Below are positions 9,603 to 18,139 of a stretch of 64,000 nucleotides of DNA, piece by piece. This stretch comes from Crocinitomix algicola (lineage in GTDB: Bacteria > Bacteroidota > Bacteroidia > Flavobacteriales_D > Crocinitomicaceae), in assembly GCF_001661595.2 (NCBI RefSeq), contig NZ_LYPF02000016.1, positions 113,571 to 177,570 on the forward strand, given 5' to 3'. A model generated the notes under the pieces. That model ran no database searches. It saw nothing but the letters and a program-made list of their open reading frames with translations, and was not told the DNA's origin. A program made the translations under genes and the position numbers. Position 1 is the stretch's first letter, and each line of letters opens with the position of its first letter.

Positions 9603-10766
9603 TTATTCTGCATTTAAAAAGTTGGAAATAGTTGCTTCATGAGAAGTGTTTTCAACGATTCTTTCAATAATTGTTGCTGTTCGTTGCATTTTTTTGGAGT
9701 CTTCTACAGTTTTGTAATGTTCATACAATTGCATTAATGCGGGGAGATAGGTTAAATTATTTCGTTTAACTTGCTCAGGGAACTTTTCAGGATAACTGTT
9801 AAAAATCAGTTGATCCAATAAGAAATGTTGTTCAAAGTTTTTTACAATTCTTGAGATATTATTGTAAGGGCCATCATGATACTTAAAAGCTAATCCAACA
9901 GTATATGTTTTTTGTTGGAGAGATTCCATATTATTAATATAATCTCCGTAAGAGAAATAAAGTGGTTTATGGTTGATTTGTTCAATAATTGTATCAATGA
10001 TTTCTCGTTCGCTTCGCACATTTGTCGGCGGAATTAATTGTTTTTCTTGGAATTGTATTTTACGATAGTTGTTTGAACCGTAGGCACAAAATATGTTAAT
10101 GATTGTGATATCGGGACGTATGTTTTGTGCGTGTTGCAAAATAAGTGCGGGATAGGTATCATTATCGCCAGCGGTTAATAAGATTGCGTCTTGTTCAACA
10201 GACATTAACATATTATATGTGGTTGCAATAAGACTGGGAGAAAGATCCCCAGATTTTAACCATTTTTGGCCTATTTTAGCCATCCCTTTTTTATCTCCTA
10301 CAATCATGTAAGCATTCATTAAATCAGGGTATATTTCTGTGCGATTTGGATTTATTTCATAGGCTTTTTGACTCCAAGATATTATTTCATCAACCTTATC
10401 CTTTTTTGATCCCCAAATACTGGAATGCCAGCACTTTAAATGATAGTATTCATAAGTTTTAGGGATGTTTTTTTCTACCTTTTCTATTACATCGTCCATT
10501 TTTGAAGCCCATTTAAAAAGAAGTTCCTCAGATGGAGCTGTTATTTTTGCCATTCGTGCCGCACAATAATAATTCTCCCAAGCCGTAGGATTCTTACGGT
10601 CTTTTTTTATCACTTTTTCCCAAGCTTCATATTGCGACACATACCATTCATAGTCTTTGAAAACTTTAACAATGGAATAAACTTTTTCAGGTTGTGTTTG
10701 TGTTCGTCCATTTTGAAACATTAAAAAACAAGCTCCAAAAACGAATAAATAAGTGATGAATTTCAT
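9603..10766 (-). CDS. Secreted TPR-like protein of unknown function
   Basis: The 387-residue protein starts with a signal peptide (MKFITYLFVFGACFLMFQNGRTQ). The middle has helical, TPR-like pairs (for example WSQKAYEINPNRTEIYPDLM). A segment reading AGDNDTYPALILQHAQNIRP followed by DITIINI closely resembles the 'GDNDTFP..Q...GVRPDV' motif near the end of DUF2723-type membrane proteins, so a distant relation is likely. No catalytic residues are evident. It lies directly upstream of the ECF sigma/anti-sigma pair on the same strand, which may mean shared transcription or regulation. Confidence 0.6.
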   Translation of the reverse strand: MKFITYLFVFGACFLMFQNGRTQTQPEKVYSIVKVFKDYEWYVSQYEAWEKVIKKDRKNPTAWENYYCAARMAKITAPSEELLFKWASKMDDVIEKVEKNIPKTYEYYHLKCWHSSIWGSKKDKVDEIISWSQKAYEINPNRTEIYPDLMNAYMIVGDKKGMAKIGQKWLKSGDLSPSLIATTYNMLMSVEQDAILLTAGDNDTYPALILQHAQNIRPDITIINIFCAYGSNNYRKIQFQEKQLIPPTNVRSEREIIDTIIEQINHKPLYFSYGDYINNMESLQQKTYTVGLAFKYHDGPYNNISRIVKNFEQHFLLDQLIFNSYPEKFPEQVKRNNLTYLPALMQLYEHYKTVEDSKKMQRTATIIERIVENTSHEATISNFLNAE

Positions 10767-10890
10767 ATTCTCAAGATTTGATTTCTCGTATTACACAAGA
10801 ACATCAAATAAGTTCGTGAGAAAATGTTAAAAAAAGTAAATAATCAATTTTGGTTATAAGAGTAGGAGTAAAAAGGGGTAGAAGAGAAGG

Positions 10891-11229
10891 TTAACAACCT
10901 TCACCATAGGTCACTTCTTTAATTTTAAAATCTTCTCCATAATCCACCCATTTAATCTTAAAATCTTCGCCGTAGTCCACAGACTTCCATTTACCTTTAT
11001 TGTTTTCTCCGTAATCCACCCATTTTACTTTAACGTCTTCTCCGTAATCGACTACCTTCACTTTATAATCTTCCCCATAGTCCACCACTTTGATTTTACC
11101 GTAGATTTCGCAGGCCGGATTACCTGTTTTTTGACCTTCAACCATGGTATCTTTAGAAGATAGACTTGTGAGACCAGTTATACTTAATCCAATAAGGGTT
11201 AAACCTATTAATAATTGTTTAGTTTTCAT
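10891..11229 (-). CDS. Small secreted protein of six VDYGE repeats (DUF6150-like)
   Basis: The 112-residue protein has an N-terminal hydrophobic export signal (about 5-25) and a compact domain from Cys40 to the last residue, Cys112. The domain has six copies of V-D/T-Y-G-E at residues 49, 60, 71, 84, 95 and 106. Spacing is 11 residues except for a 13-residue step in the middle, which contains NNKGKWKS. Lys and hydrophobic residues alternate between copies, as in beta-strands. The pattern of short strands, a central GKW interruption and a flanking IYGKIKVV start resembles, from memory, the DUF6150 family. The two cysteines bracket the repeats and could form a disulfide. The role is unknown. 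Confidence 0.75.
   Translation of the reverse strand: MKTKQLLIGLTLIGLSITGLTSLSSKDTMVEGQKTGNPACEIYGKIKVVDYGEDYKVKVVDYGEDVKVKWVDYGENNKGKWKSVDYGEDFKIKWVDYGEDFKIKEVTYGEGC
10894..11112 (-). repeat. VDYGE tandem coding repeat
   Basis: Six direct repeats encode V(D/T)YGE units with a 33-base period. One central step is 39 bases. The copies differ at the DNA level, in codon choice and in the linker residues DYK, DVK, NNK and DFK, so they are not a recent slippage product. Confidence 0.8.
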
Positions 11230-11741
11230 GTTTTTGTTTTTTGAGAGGTTGATTAATTTAAACTAATCAATATCAAAACTAAGTGATTAAGGTTTAATTG
11301 TAAAGGGTTCTACTTCGGTTTTTAAATAACTATTCGACGTATTACCGGTTTTCTCTGCTGAATTAAAAAAAAGAGATTATAAACGGCTAACTATCATGCA
11401 TATTTGTTGCATAAGGGGCGTTAATCGCGTTATTTTATCCATTGCTAAACAAAAAAACACCGTTCCTTAATCGCGAGTTTCTTTCATTGAATTAATTCTC
11501 TACCTTGCTGCTCGGTAATTTATTGCCTACGCAACCAGTAAGTTATCCTATCTTTTTTAATCGAACTACTAATCATCGTTTTTTAAAAAAATGATAATTA
11601 AGTAAAATCTCGCACGCTCCCTGTGATTCGATGTTTGATTTTCTAAAAATAGTCACCCGGAACAATAAAAAGGGGGAGTGGATGTTAAGGTTTACTTCCT
11701 TTTTTTGTTTTTAATTCTAAAATCAGTCTTAATTTTAACGC
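11230..11741. other. 512-base intergenic region with no gene seen
   Basis: No convincing coding frame is visible. Features noted are an inverted repeat ATGCA-N7-TGCAT near 11396-11412, two copies of TTAATCGCG (near 11420 and 11468), and a palindromic GAATTAATTC near 11490. It holds the divergent promoters of the VDYGE gene and the AraC gene. I could not place a clear TAnnTTTG box for either. Confidence 0.4.
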
Positions 11742-12578
11742 ATGATTTTTGAAGGTAATTCAGGAGAGTATTTTGACATTCAACAGGTCAAGTCCAATAA
11801 TTATAATCCACTGACGGCACAACGAAATGAAACGTTGAAAATAATTTGGTTCAAATCAGATGGAGCAGAATTGATAATAGACAGTCAATCTTATATTTTT
11901 AATAAAAATGAAATCATTTTTTTAACTCAGTTTCACCAAGTGAGTATTGTAAGCGATTTTGAGGCTGAGATTTTACGTTTTAATCGACCTTTTTATTGTG
12001 TTATCGACCATGATAGTGAGGTGAGCTGTAAAGGTGTACTATTCTATGGTTCAAGTGAAATTCCACGGATAAAAATGGAAAAACAAGAGCTAGAAGTATT
12101 AGAAACTGTCTGGAAATTATCTGTTTTTGAGTTTGAAATGCAAGATAGCTTACAGATGGAAATGTTGCAAATGATGTTAAAACGAATTCTGATACTTTGT
12201 ACTCGTGTTTACAAGAAATGTTGTATTGGAGAGCATGTTGATACACAGCAACACGATTTAATACGGGAATTTAATTACCTCGTTGAAAAACATTTTAAAA
12301 CAAAACATGCGGTTAGTGATTATGCTGACTTACTGTATAAATCACCGAAAACAATCAGCAATTCTTTCAAAAAATTAGGATCTAAAAGCCCTTTACAGTT
12401 TATTCATGATCGAATAATGCTTGAGGCACGACGATTATTATGGTATACAGAACAAGATATTTCTGAAATTGCATACGACCTTGGATATTCCGACATTCAA
12501 TCATTCAGTCGATTTTTCAAAAAAAACCAATTAATCTCACCGCGTGAATATCGAAATTTACGGGAAGGGAAAAATTGA
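11742..12578 (+). CDS. AraC-family transcriptional regulator
   Basis: The 278-residue protein has an N-terminal cupin-like sensor region (about 1-150, with LIIDSQSYIFNKNEIIFL typical of the beta-roll) and a C-terminal double helix-turn-helix (about 180-275). The second HTH is clear: DISEIAYDLGYSDIQSFSRF, then FKKNQLISPREYR. It lies 91 bases upstream of an AhpD-like gene and a hydrolase-OsmC fusion on the same strand. It is the obvious candidate regulator of those two genes. The ligand is unknown. Confidence 0.88.
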   Translation: MIFEGNSGEYFDIQQVKSNNYNPLTAQRNETLKIIWFKSDGAELIIDSQSYIFNKNEIIFLTQFHQVSIVSDFEAEILRFNRPFYCVIDHDSEVSCKGVLFYGSSEIPRIKMEKQELEVLETVWKLSVFEFEMQDSLQMEMLQMMLKRILILCTRVYKKCCIGEHVDTQQHDLIREFNYLVEKHFKTKHAVSDYADLLYKSPKTISNSFKKLGSKSPLQFIHDRIMLEARRLLWYTEQDISEIAYDLGYSDIQSFSRFFKKNQLISPREYRNLREGKN

Positions 12579-12669
12579 TAATTCGCAAGGAATAACTGCC
12601 TAGCGATACGCTTTTAATAAGCCGCAACTTTGTAGTGTCATTAAAATTTAAACAATTAAAATTATTTAT

Positions 12670-13215
12670 ATGAACACTACAGGATTAACATTTGACATTC
12701 CAAAAAGAGAAGAAGTATCAGAAAATAACCAGGCTATTTTTGATCAATTAAAAGGTAAAATCGGCTTTGTACCCAATCTTTATGCCTTTTATGCTAAAAA
12801 CGAAACGGCATTAGGAGACTATTTAGCTTTACAAAATCGTAAATCGACTTTAAAAGCGAAAGAAAAAGAAGTCGTGAACCTTGTTACAAGTCAAATTAAT
12901 GGTTGCCGTTATTGTCAATCAGCGCATACCGCCATTGGAAAAATGAATGGTTTTACAGACGAGCAAATTCTTGAACTCAGGAAGGGTGAAGCAAGTTTTG
13001 ATCAAAAATTGGAAGCCTTGGTAAAATTGAGCGCTGCAATAGTTGAGAATAAAGGAAAAGTTGATGATGCGACGAAAGAAGCATTTTTTAACGCAGGTTA
13101 CGATCAAGCAAACCTGATAGATGTAGTAATGCTGGTTGGAGATAAAATTATCAGTAACTACATTCATAACCTAACTGGTTTTGAAATTGACTTTCCAATA
13201 GCCCCAGAATTATAA
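12670..13215 (+). CDS. AhpD-like carboxymuconolactone decarboxylase-family protein
   Basis: The 181-residue protein belongs to the AhpD/CMD fold, peroxidase-linked disulfide reductases. The active-site pattern is visible: CRYCQSAHT, the CxxC with a following His, near residues 79-87. Downstream helices (ADDATKEAFF-type region and LIDVVMLVGDKIISNY) fit the family. The likely role is removing peroxides or recycling a thiol partner. It follows the AraC regulator and precedes the OsmC fusion, another peroxide-detoxifying protein, so a shared stress function is plausible. A near-consensus -7 box, CAACTTTG, lies about 45 bases upstream. Confidence 0.85.
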   Translation: MNTTGLTFDIPKREEVSENNQAIFDQLKGKIGFVPNLYAFYAKNETALGDYLALQNRKSTLKAKEKEVVNLVTSQINGCRYCQSAHTAIGKMNGFTDEQILELRKGEASFDQKLEALVKLSAAIVENKGKVDDATKEAFFNAGYDQANLIDVVMLVGDKIISNYIHNLTGFEIDFPIAPEL

Positions 13216-13230
13216 TTTGGAAATCTAACT

Positions 13231-13261
13231 ATGTTGGAGTAGTTTATGGCTACTCCAACAT
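13231..13261 (+). terminator. Strong hairpin between the AhpD-like and hydrolase-OsmC genes
   Basis: A perfect 12-bp stem (ATGTTGGAGTAG pairing with CTACTCCAACAT) encloses a 7-base loop and is followed by TTTAATCTTTT. It fits an intrinsic terminator or attenuator, so the downstream fusion gene may be expressed at a lower level or from its own promoter. Confidence 0.75.
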
Positions 13262-13279
13262 TTTAATCTTTTATCAATA

Positions 13280-14473
13280 ATGAAAACAACAGCATTAAAA
13301 ATTGACAACCAGAAAGGGAATGATTTACAGGCATTTATTGACTTTCCCAATAATCAGCAACCAAAGCAGTATGCCATTTTTGCACATTGTTTTACATGTA
13401 ATAGTCAGTTTAATGCTGCTCGTTCAATTGTACAAGGCTTAAATAGAGCTGGTATTGCGGTTTTACGTTTTGACTTTACAGGTTTGGGAAAAAGTACGGG
13501 AGAGTTTTCTGAAAGTCATTTTGAGGCAAATATTGATGATATTTTGGCGGTAAATAACTACATGAAAGAACACTATCAGTTGCCTGAATTAATCATTGGC
13601 CATTCTTTAGGTGGTGCAGCGGCAATTGTAGCGGCTTCTTCATTGGATAATATTAAAGCCGTAGCAACTATTGGAACGCCCTCAGATATTGGTCATACTA
13701 CGAAACATTTTGCAGATCAAATTAGTCACTTGGGAACAGATGAAAAAGCTGAGGTTACTATTGGAGGAAGAAGTTTCGTGATTACGGGACGGTTCGTTGA
13801 AGGATTTAAACAACATAATTTGCCAGAAATTACCAAAAAACTGAGAAAACCGATCTTGATTCTGCATGCTCCTTTTGATGAAATTGTAGGCATTGAAAAT
13901 GCTCATGAAATTTACCAAAATGCAATGCATCCTAAAAGTTTTGTATCATTAGATGGCGCCAATCATCTTTTATCCAATAAAGCTGATAGTCTGTACGTGG
14001 GCGAAGTAATTGGAATTTGGGCCAAAAGGTATATTAATTTAAAGGAAAGTCCTAAAAATGATCCAGAGCAACATCAAGTTGTGGGACATTTAAACCTGAT
14101 AGAAGATAATTTTACGACGAGTATCCATTCTCAAAATCATGGTTTAATTGCGGATGAACCTCTCGATGTGGGAGGAGATAATTTAGGAATGTCACCTTAT
14201 GAATTGGTTTCAGCGGGACTGGCGGCTTGCACCGTAATGACTGTTAAGCTATATGCTGAACGAAAAAAATGGAATCTTCAAGAAGCTTTTGCTTATATCA
14301 GTCATAAAAAAGAAACCGTTGACAATAAAAAAATTGATGTTTTTACAAAGACACTGCAATTTATTGGAGATTTAGATGACCAGCAAAAAGAACGTTTAAG
14401 GCAGATTGCAGGTAAATGTCCTGTGCACCGAACCTTGGAAGGGGAAGTGCAAATTGAAACTACTTTGATTTAA
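13280..14473 (+). CDS. Fusion of alpha/beta hydrolase and OsmC-like peroxiredoxin
   Basis: The 397-residue protein has two domains. Residues 1-255 form an alpha/beta hydrolase: nucleophile elbow GHSLGG (Ser109), an acid region near PFDEIVG, and GANHLLS for the catalytic His. Residues 265-397 form an OsmC/Ohr-type domain with its two redox cysteines in AACTVMT and KCPVHRTLE. Such bifunctional proteins are known in many bacteria. OsmC domains reduce organic hydroperoxides; the hydrolase may act on an ester or lipid substrate. The 3' end overlaps the convergent next gene by 14 bases. Confidence 0.9.
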   Translation: MKTTALKIDNQKGNDLQAFIDFPNNQQPKQYAIFAHCFTCNSQFNAARSIVQGLNRAGIAVLRFDFTGLGKSTGEFSESHFEANIDDILAVNNYMKEHYQLPELIIGHSLGGAAAIVAASSLDNIKAVATIGTPSDIGHTTKHFADQISHLGTDEKAEVTIGGRSFVITGRFVEGFKQHNLPEITKKLRKPILILHAPFDEIVGIENAHEIYQNAMHPKSFVSLDGANHLLSNKADSLYVGEVIGIWAKRYINLKESPKNDPEQHQVVGHLNLIEDNFTTSIHSQNHGLIADEPLDVGGDNLGMSPYELVSAGLAACTVMTVKLYAERKKWNLQEAFAYISHKKETVDNKKIDVFTKTLQFIGDLDDQQKERLRQIAGKCPVHRTLEGEVQIETTLI

Positions 14474-16154
14474 ATTTTTTGGTTGATTTTTTTACCTTGA
14501 TGCCATCGATAAAATAATAATCGCCTTGTAAAAAATACAACTGCTCACGGGCTACGATATTTCCTTTTTTATAAGTCAATCGTTCAACGTTAATACTTGG
14601 CCGTTTTCCACTTGCTGAACCCAATATTCGAAGTTCATTGGGTTGTGGTTGAGCATGACCAGTGATGATTTGTCCATGATCAATACGTCCATATTTAAAA
14701 TAACATTCAGCTGTCCAAATTGTATCATTGCGATAATACCACATTTTGCGCTGCGTTTCATACCCATCATCTATTAGGGATTCACTGTATTTTTTTCCAT
14801 TTTCATAAAAGGTAGTTTTTAACATTGGAGCGGCTTCTTTCCAATTGTAATATTGATTCGTTTGTAGGGGGTATTCTTTTGTGGTTTGGGTAAACTCGTA
14901 TGTTCTAATAAGTCTATGGTTATCTTGACTCCATATTTTGAATTGACCGACAGGAAGATGACGCTTAAAATAACCAGTAGCCAGTGTGTCATCATGTTTC
15001 AAAAAATAGATTGGACCATTTAATGAGTCGTTGATGTAATGATATACCAAACCATCTTTGGTTGAAGATTGGTGATTTATCCACCTGCCATTTGCTTTTC
15101 CGAATACAAAAAATGCGGTTAAAACAGGGTGATTATTTTCTATAATCGATAAACTATCGTTTAGCTTTCCATTTACGAATTTGCCATGAATGATGGTGTT
15201 TTTTTGTTGAGAAACAAAGGTGCCATTTGCCGATTGAGATGGATCTTCCAGCAATAATTTTATGCCATTGATACGGTTTTGTTCAGGCAAAAAATCATCG
15301 CCCCAAAAAAAGGTCTTGTGATTTATTTTTTTGTTGATTTGCCATTCAATTGGAGTTTTTTGTGCAGAGTCATATTTAAATAAAAAGCTAGAATTCCACT
15401 CAAAACCATCGTATAATTGTTGTTTTATTATAATTTTATCTTCTAATATGCTTAAATCGTCATTTTGTCGAATAAAATGAAGAAAGTGACTATTCTCCCC
15501 CTTTTTACTCTTACGATAGAGGCTATAACCTAATGAATTTTCGTCAGCTACAATGGATGCAATTTCTTCATCTAATTCTTTCCAATAGCCAAAACTTAAA
15601 GGTTTACAGATAAAATTTTGTTTGCTCATCGCGTAAATCCAACTTTCATAAAATGGATTGTCTTGGGTATTTGCTTCTAAATCAACTTCCGGAATTTTAA
15701 GTTCGAAACAGCCATCCATTATCCTAAAATCATCGTAAAACTGACGCCAAATTTTGGTATAGTCTTGTATATCAATATAAGCACTTCGTCCTTGTCCGTT
15801 GTTCGCTTTTCTGTCATAAACAAATACGTTATTTTCTCCTAAAAAATGGATATCAGTTACGGTTAGTAACCGGGGAGATGACTTGGTAAATACTGATAGT
15901 AAATAGCCTTTTTTTAATGATTTTAACGTATGGTGCTGAATTGAGCAGCTGAAAGTTACGTTTGTTTTGACTTTAATTGGCTCGCTTTTATAGGGGAAAT
16001 ACGCCAAGACTTGAACGTTTATTTTATCTTTTTTAAAGTCTATAAAACGAGCAATAAAATGCTGTTCTGCCTTTTCAAAATAATAAGGATTAGGATAAGC
16101 TAAGCACATCCAGGAGCACATCCAAAAACTAAGAAATAAGAAGCTTTTTAGCAT
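14460..16154 (-). CDS. Secreted protein with MORN-like repeats, unknown function
   Basis: The 564-residue protein has a signal peptide (MLKSFLFLSFWMCSWMCLAYP). The middle and C-terminal parts hold degenerate repeats of about 20-25 residues such as HGKFVNGKLNDSLSI, FVFGKANGRWINH and GYFKRHLPVGQFKIW. These resemble the G-x-(Y/F)-x-x-G-x-x-x-G-x-W pattern of MORN/YwqK-type repeats. No enzyme motif is visible. It is transcribed alone toward the hydrolase-OsmC gene and overlaps its end. Confidence 0.6.
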   Translation of the reverse strand: MLKSFLFLSFWMCSWMCLAYPNPYYFEKAEQHFIARFIDFKKDKINVQVLAYFPYKSEPIKVKTNVTFSCSIQHHTLKSLKKGYLLSVFTKSSPRLLTVTDIHFLGENNVFVYDRKANNGQGRSAYIDIQDYTKIWRQFYDDFRIMDGCFELKIPEVDLEANTQDNPFYESWIYAMSKQNFICKPLSFGYWKELDEEIASIVADENSLGYSLYRKSKKGENSHFLHFIRQNDDLSILEDKIIIKQQLYDGFEWNSSFLFKYDSAQKTPIEWQINKKINHKTFFWGDDFLPEQNRINGIKLLLEDPSQSANGTFVSQQKNTIIHGKFVNGKLNDSLSIIENNHPVLTAFFVFGKANGRWINHQSSTKDGLVYHYINDSLNGPIYFLKHDDTLATGYFKRHLPVGQFKIWSQDNHRLIRTYEFTQTTKEYPLQTNQYYNWKEAAPMLKTTFYENGKKYSESLIDDGYETQRKMWYYRNDTIWTAECYFKYGRIDHGQIITGHAQPQPNELRILGSASGKRPSINVERLTYKKGNIVAREQLYFLQGDYYFIDGIKVKKSTKKFKSK

Positions 16155-16265
16155 TTAATAAATTTACTTTTTTTAATCCAATTAAATTGAGAAGATGATT
16201 AAAAGCATCTACCTATTGACTGAAGTAATAGGCAAAGGGAATAATTGTTAAATCTTCAGGAAATC

Positions 16266-16302
16266 TTGACTATCTCGATGCTTTAAAATCCATCTAAATT
16301 TG
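16266..16302 (+). promoter_or_regulatory. Predicted thioredoxin promoter
   Basis: The -7 box TAAATTTG (16295-16302) matches TAnnTTTG exactly. An upstream TTGAC (16266-16270) is separated from it by 24 bases. The ATG follows 24 bases after the -7 box. The same TTGAC-N24-TAnnTTTG arrangement is seen before lipB. Confidence 0.55.
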
Positions 16303-16326
16303 TATTGAATTTAAAATTTATAAAAA

Positions 16327-16653
16327 ATGAAAGCAATAAATAATCAAGTAGAATTTGATCAAATAGTAAATGGTACAAAACCTGTATTAGTTGATTTTTA
16401 TGCCGATTGGTGTGGTCCTTGTCAAACGCAACTTCCAATAGTTGAAGATTTATCTCAACTTCATCAAGAAGATTTTGAAGTGGTAAAAGTAAATGTTGAT
16501 CAACAAAAAGAATTGGCTGCAAAATTTGGAATTAGAAGTATTCCGGCGCTCTTTTTTATAAGAGAAGGTGAAATATTAGAAAAAATGGTTGGTTTACAAA
16601 CAAAATCTACATTAGAAAGTAAAATGCAGTATTATGCCCAACCGAAAGTTTAA
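16327..16653 (+). CDS. Thioredoxin
   Basis: This 108-residue cytoplasmic thiol-disulfide oxidoreductase carries the canonical active site WCGPC (Cys29, Cys32) after DFYADW, plus the conserved cis-proline region IRSIPALFF. It has no signal peptide. It would supply electrons to the methionine sulfoxide reductases encoded next on the same strand, and perhaps to the peroxide-handling proteins upstream. The 89-base gap before msrB suggests separate or partly linked transcription. Confidence 0.92.
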   Translation: MKAINNQVEFDQIVNGTKPVLVDFYADWCGPCQTQLPIVEDLSQLHQEDFEVVKVNVDQQKELAAKFGIRSIPALFFIREGEILEKMVGLQTKSTLESKMQYYAQPKV

Positions 16654-16742
16654 CTAAATTTTAGTAAAAAAAGCGGTTCTTTTTCGTCTTAAATAAATAC
16701 AGAGCGTGTAAATTAGTAATTGAATTAAATAGGAGAATTATT

Positions 16743-17189
16743 ATGTTGAATTGGGCAAATATTATTCGTATCGCTAGTAATGGGAACCCACAACCCGAGC
16801 GCAGCGTTGTTAAGAGTGAGGAAGAATGGAAAACTTTGTTGGACGATGAGGTTTTTAGAATTACGCGATTAAAAGGTACAGAGCGTGCGCATAGTTCTGA
16901 CATGTGTACCCGATTCGAGCCGGGCAAATACGCCTGTGTTTGCTGCGAAACACCTTTATTTGATTCGAATGAAAAATTTGATAGTGGAACAGGTTGGCCA
17001 TCATTTAATCAACCGATGAAAGAAGATATAGTAGCGTATCATATAGACACGTCTTATGGCATGAAAAGAATTGAAGCCACGTGTAATATTTGCGAAGCAC
17101 ATTTGGGACATGTCTTTCCAGATGGACCAGCGCCAAGTGGATTGAGGTATTGCGTAAATGCACTTTCATTGAAAAAAATAACGAATTGA
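16743..17189 (+). CDS. msrB: Peptide-methionine (R)-S-oxide reductase MsrB
   Basis: This enzyme reduces methionine-R-sulfoxide in proteins. Zinc ligands are visible as two CxxC pairs (Cys65/Cys68 in ACVCC, Cys114/Cys117 in CNIC). The catalytic Cys137 lies in RYCVNALSL after [10 protein letters not shown]. The 148 residues are normal length and there is no export signal. An AGGAG Shine-Dalgarno sequence (16731-16735) lies 7 bases before the ATG, which is unusual in Bacteroidota, where SD use is weak. It forms an operon with msrA, 10 bases downstream. Confidence 0.95.
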   Translation: MLNWANIIRIASNGNPQPERSVVKSEEEWKTLLDDEVFRITRLKGTERAHSSDMCTRFEPGKYACVCCETPLFDSNEKFDSGTGWPSFNQPMKEDIVAYHIDTSYGMKRIEATCNICEAHLGHVFPDGPAPSGLRYCVNALSLKKITN

Positions 17190-17199
17190 GGAGAAAAAA

Positions 17200-17694
17200 A
17201 TGAACAATTATAAAAAAGCATATATCGCCGGGGGCTGTTTTTGGGGGATGGAAGATTTATTCCGCAAGCAGCCCGGAATTATTGACACCGAAGTAGGTTA
17301 TATTGGGGGAGAAAATGATAACCCGACCTATAGAAATCATCCAGGTCATGCCGAAGGAATTGAACTGGTTTATGACCCTTCCATAACTAATTTTAGGAAG
17401 ATTTTAGATTATTTTTATCGTGTACACAACCCAACTACAGTTGATCGACAGGGTAATGATCGTGGATCATCCTATCGCTCTGCTATTTTCATTCAAAACG
17501 ATGAAGAAAAAGCCATTGCAGAAGAAATGATAGAATTGGTTAATGCTTCGGGACGTTGGGATGGTAAAATTGTCACACAACTTGAACCTTATAGCACCTT
17601 TTGGCCTGCAGAACCCGAACATCAAGATTATTTGGAGAAAAATCCAGACGGGTATACCTGTCATTTTGAGCGGTTTGGAACATTTTTGGGGTAG
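17200..17694 (+). CDS. msrA: Peptide-methionine (S)-S-oxide reductase MsrA
   Basis: This enzyme reduces methionine-S-sulfoxide. The catalytic motif [11 protein letters not shown] gives Cys13, and conserved EVGYIGG, HAEGIE and the [12 protein letters not shown] stretch confirm MsrA. Length is 164 residues. A GAGGAG sequence (17188-17193), overlapping the msrB stop, lies 6 bases before the ATG, so translation is probably coupled. Together with MsrB it repairs both stereoisomers of oxidised methionine. Confidence 0.95.
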   Translation: MNNYKKAYIAGGCFWGMEDLFRKQPGIIDTEVGYIGGENDNPTYRNHPGHAEGIELVYDPSITNFRKILDYFYRVHNPTTVDRQGNDRGSSYRSAIFIQNDEEKAIAEEMIELVNASGRWDGKIVTQLEPYSTFWPAEPEHQDYLEKNPDGYTCHFERFGTFLG

Positions 17695-17718
17695 TTGTAA
17701 TAATTTCAGTAGGTCGAA

Positions 17719-17924
17719 TTATTCTTCAATCGCAGTAACGACAGGTTCTTCTTTTCTGTTCAGCATTGGTGATAAATAGGATGTATATTTTCTCATGAAA
17801 TTTTCTTAATCTGTTCAATAAGCTCTGGATTTTCAAGGCTTAGATTCAACTTACTCAACCTAACATTCCCCTTCTCAGAAAAAAAGTAGTCGGAGTTTTG
17901 GTCTAATTCTTTAATAATTTTCAC
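17719..17924 (-). other. Two overlapping micro-ORFs in a 445-base gap (uncertain)
   Basis: On the minus strand a GTG-started frame (17924 to 17793, 43 residues, with FFSEKGNVRLSKLNLSLENP) overlaps by ATGA an ATG-started frame (17796 to 17719, 25 residues, starting MRKYTSYLSPMLNRKEE). The composition is protein-like and the overlap is typical of coupled genes, but both are very short and no family is recognised. They may be a real small pair or the decayed end of a lost gene. The rest of 17695-18085 shows nothing else. Confidence 0.25.
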
Positions 17925-18085
17925 TCAGTCAGCGATTTATACAACCTATAACCGTTAAATATATAGGTGATATTCCTTTGAAGTTATAAAACAGCATATT
18001 GCAATTCGTCCAATCTTTAAGTTTGGTGTGTTGACTTGGGTCCTTCCTAAAAAATATTGACATCATCTTTAAAACAAACCAACAT

Positions 18086-18119
18086 AAAAGCAGTTTGAAG
18101 ATAGACTCAAACTGCTTTT
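18086..18119 (-). terminator. Terminator of the epoxide-hydrolase-like gene
   Basis: A perfect 13-bp stem, AAAAGCAGTTTGA with TCAAACTGCTTTT, encloses an 8-base loop and lies 20 bases past the stop codon. The symmetric A/T runs make it functional on either strand. Confidence 0.88.
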
Positions 18120-18139
18120 GTATTTTAGGTTAATTCAAG

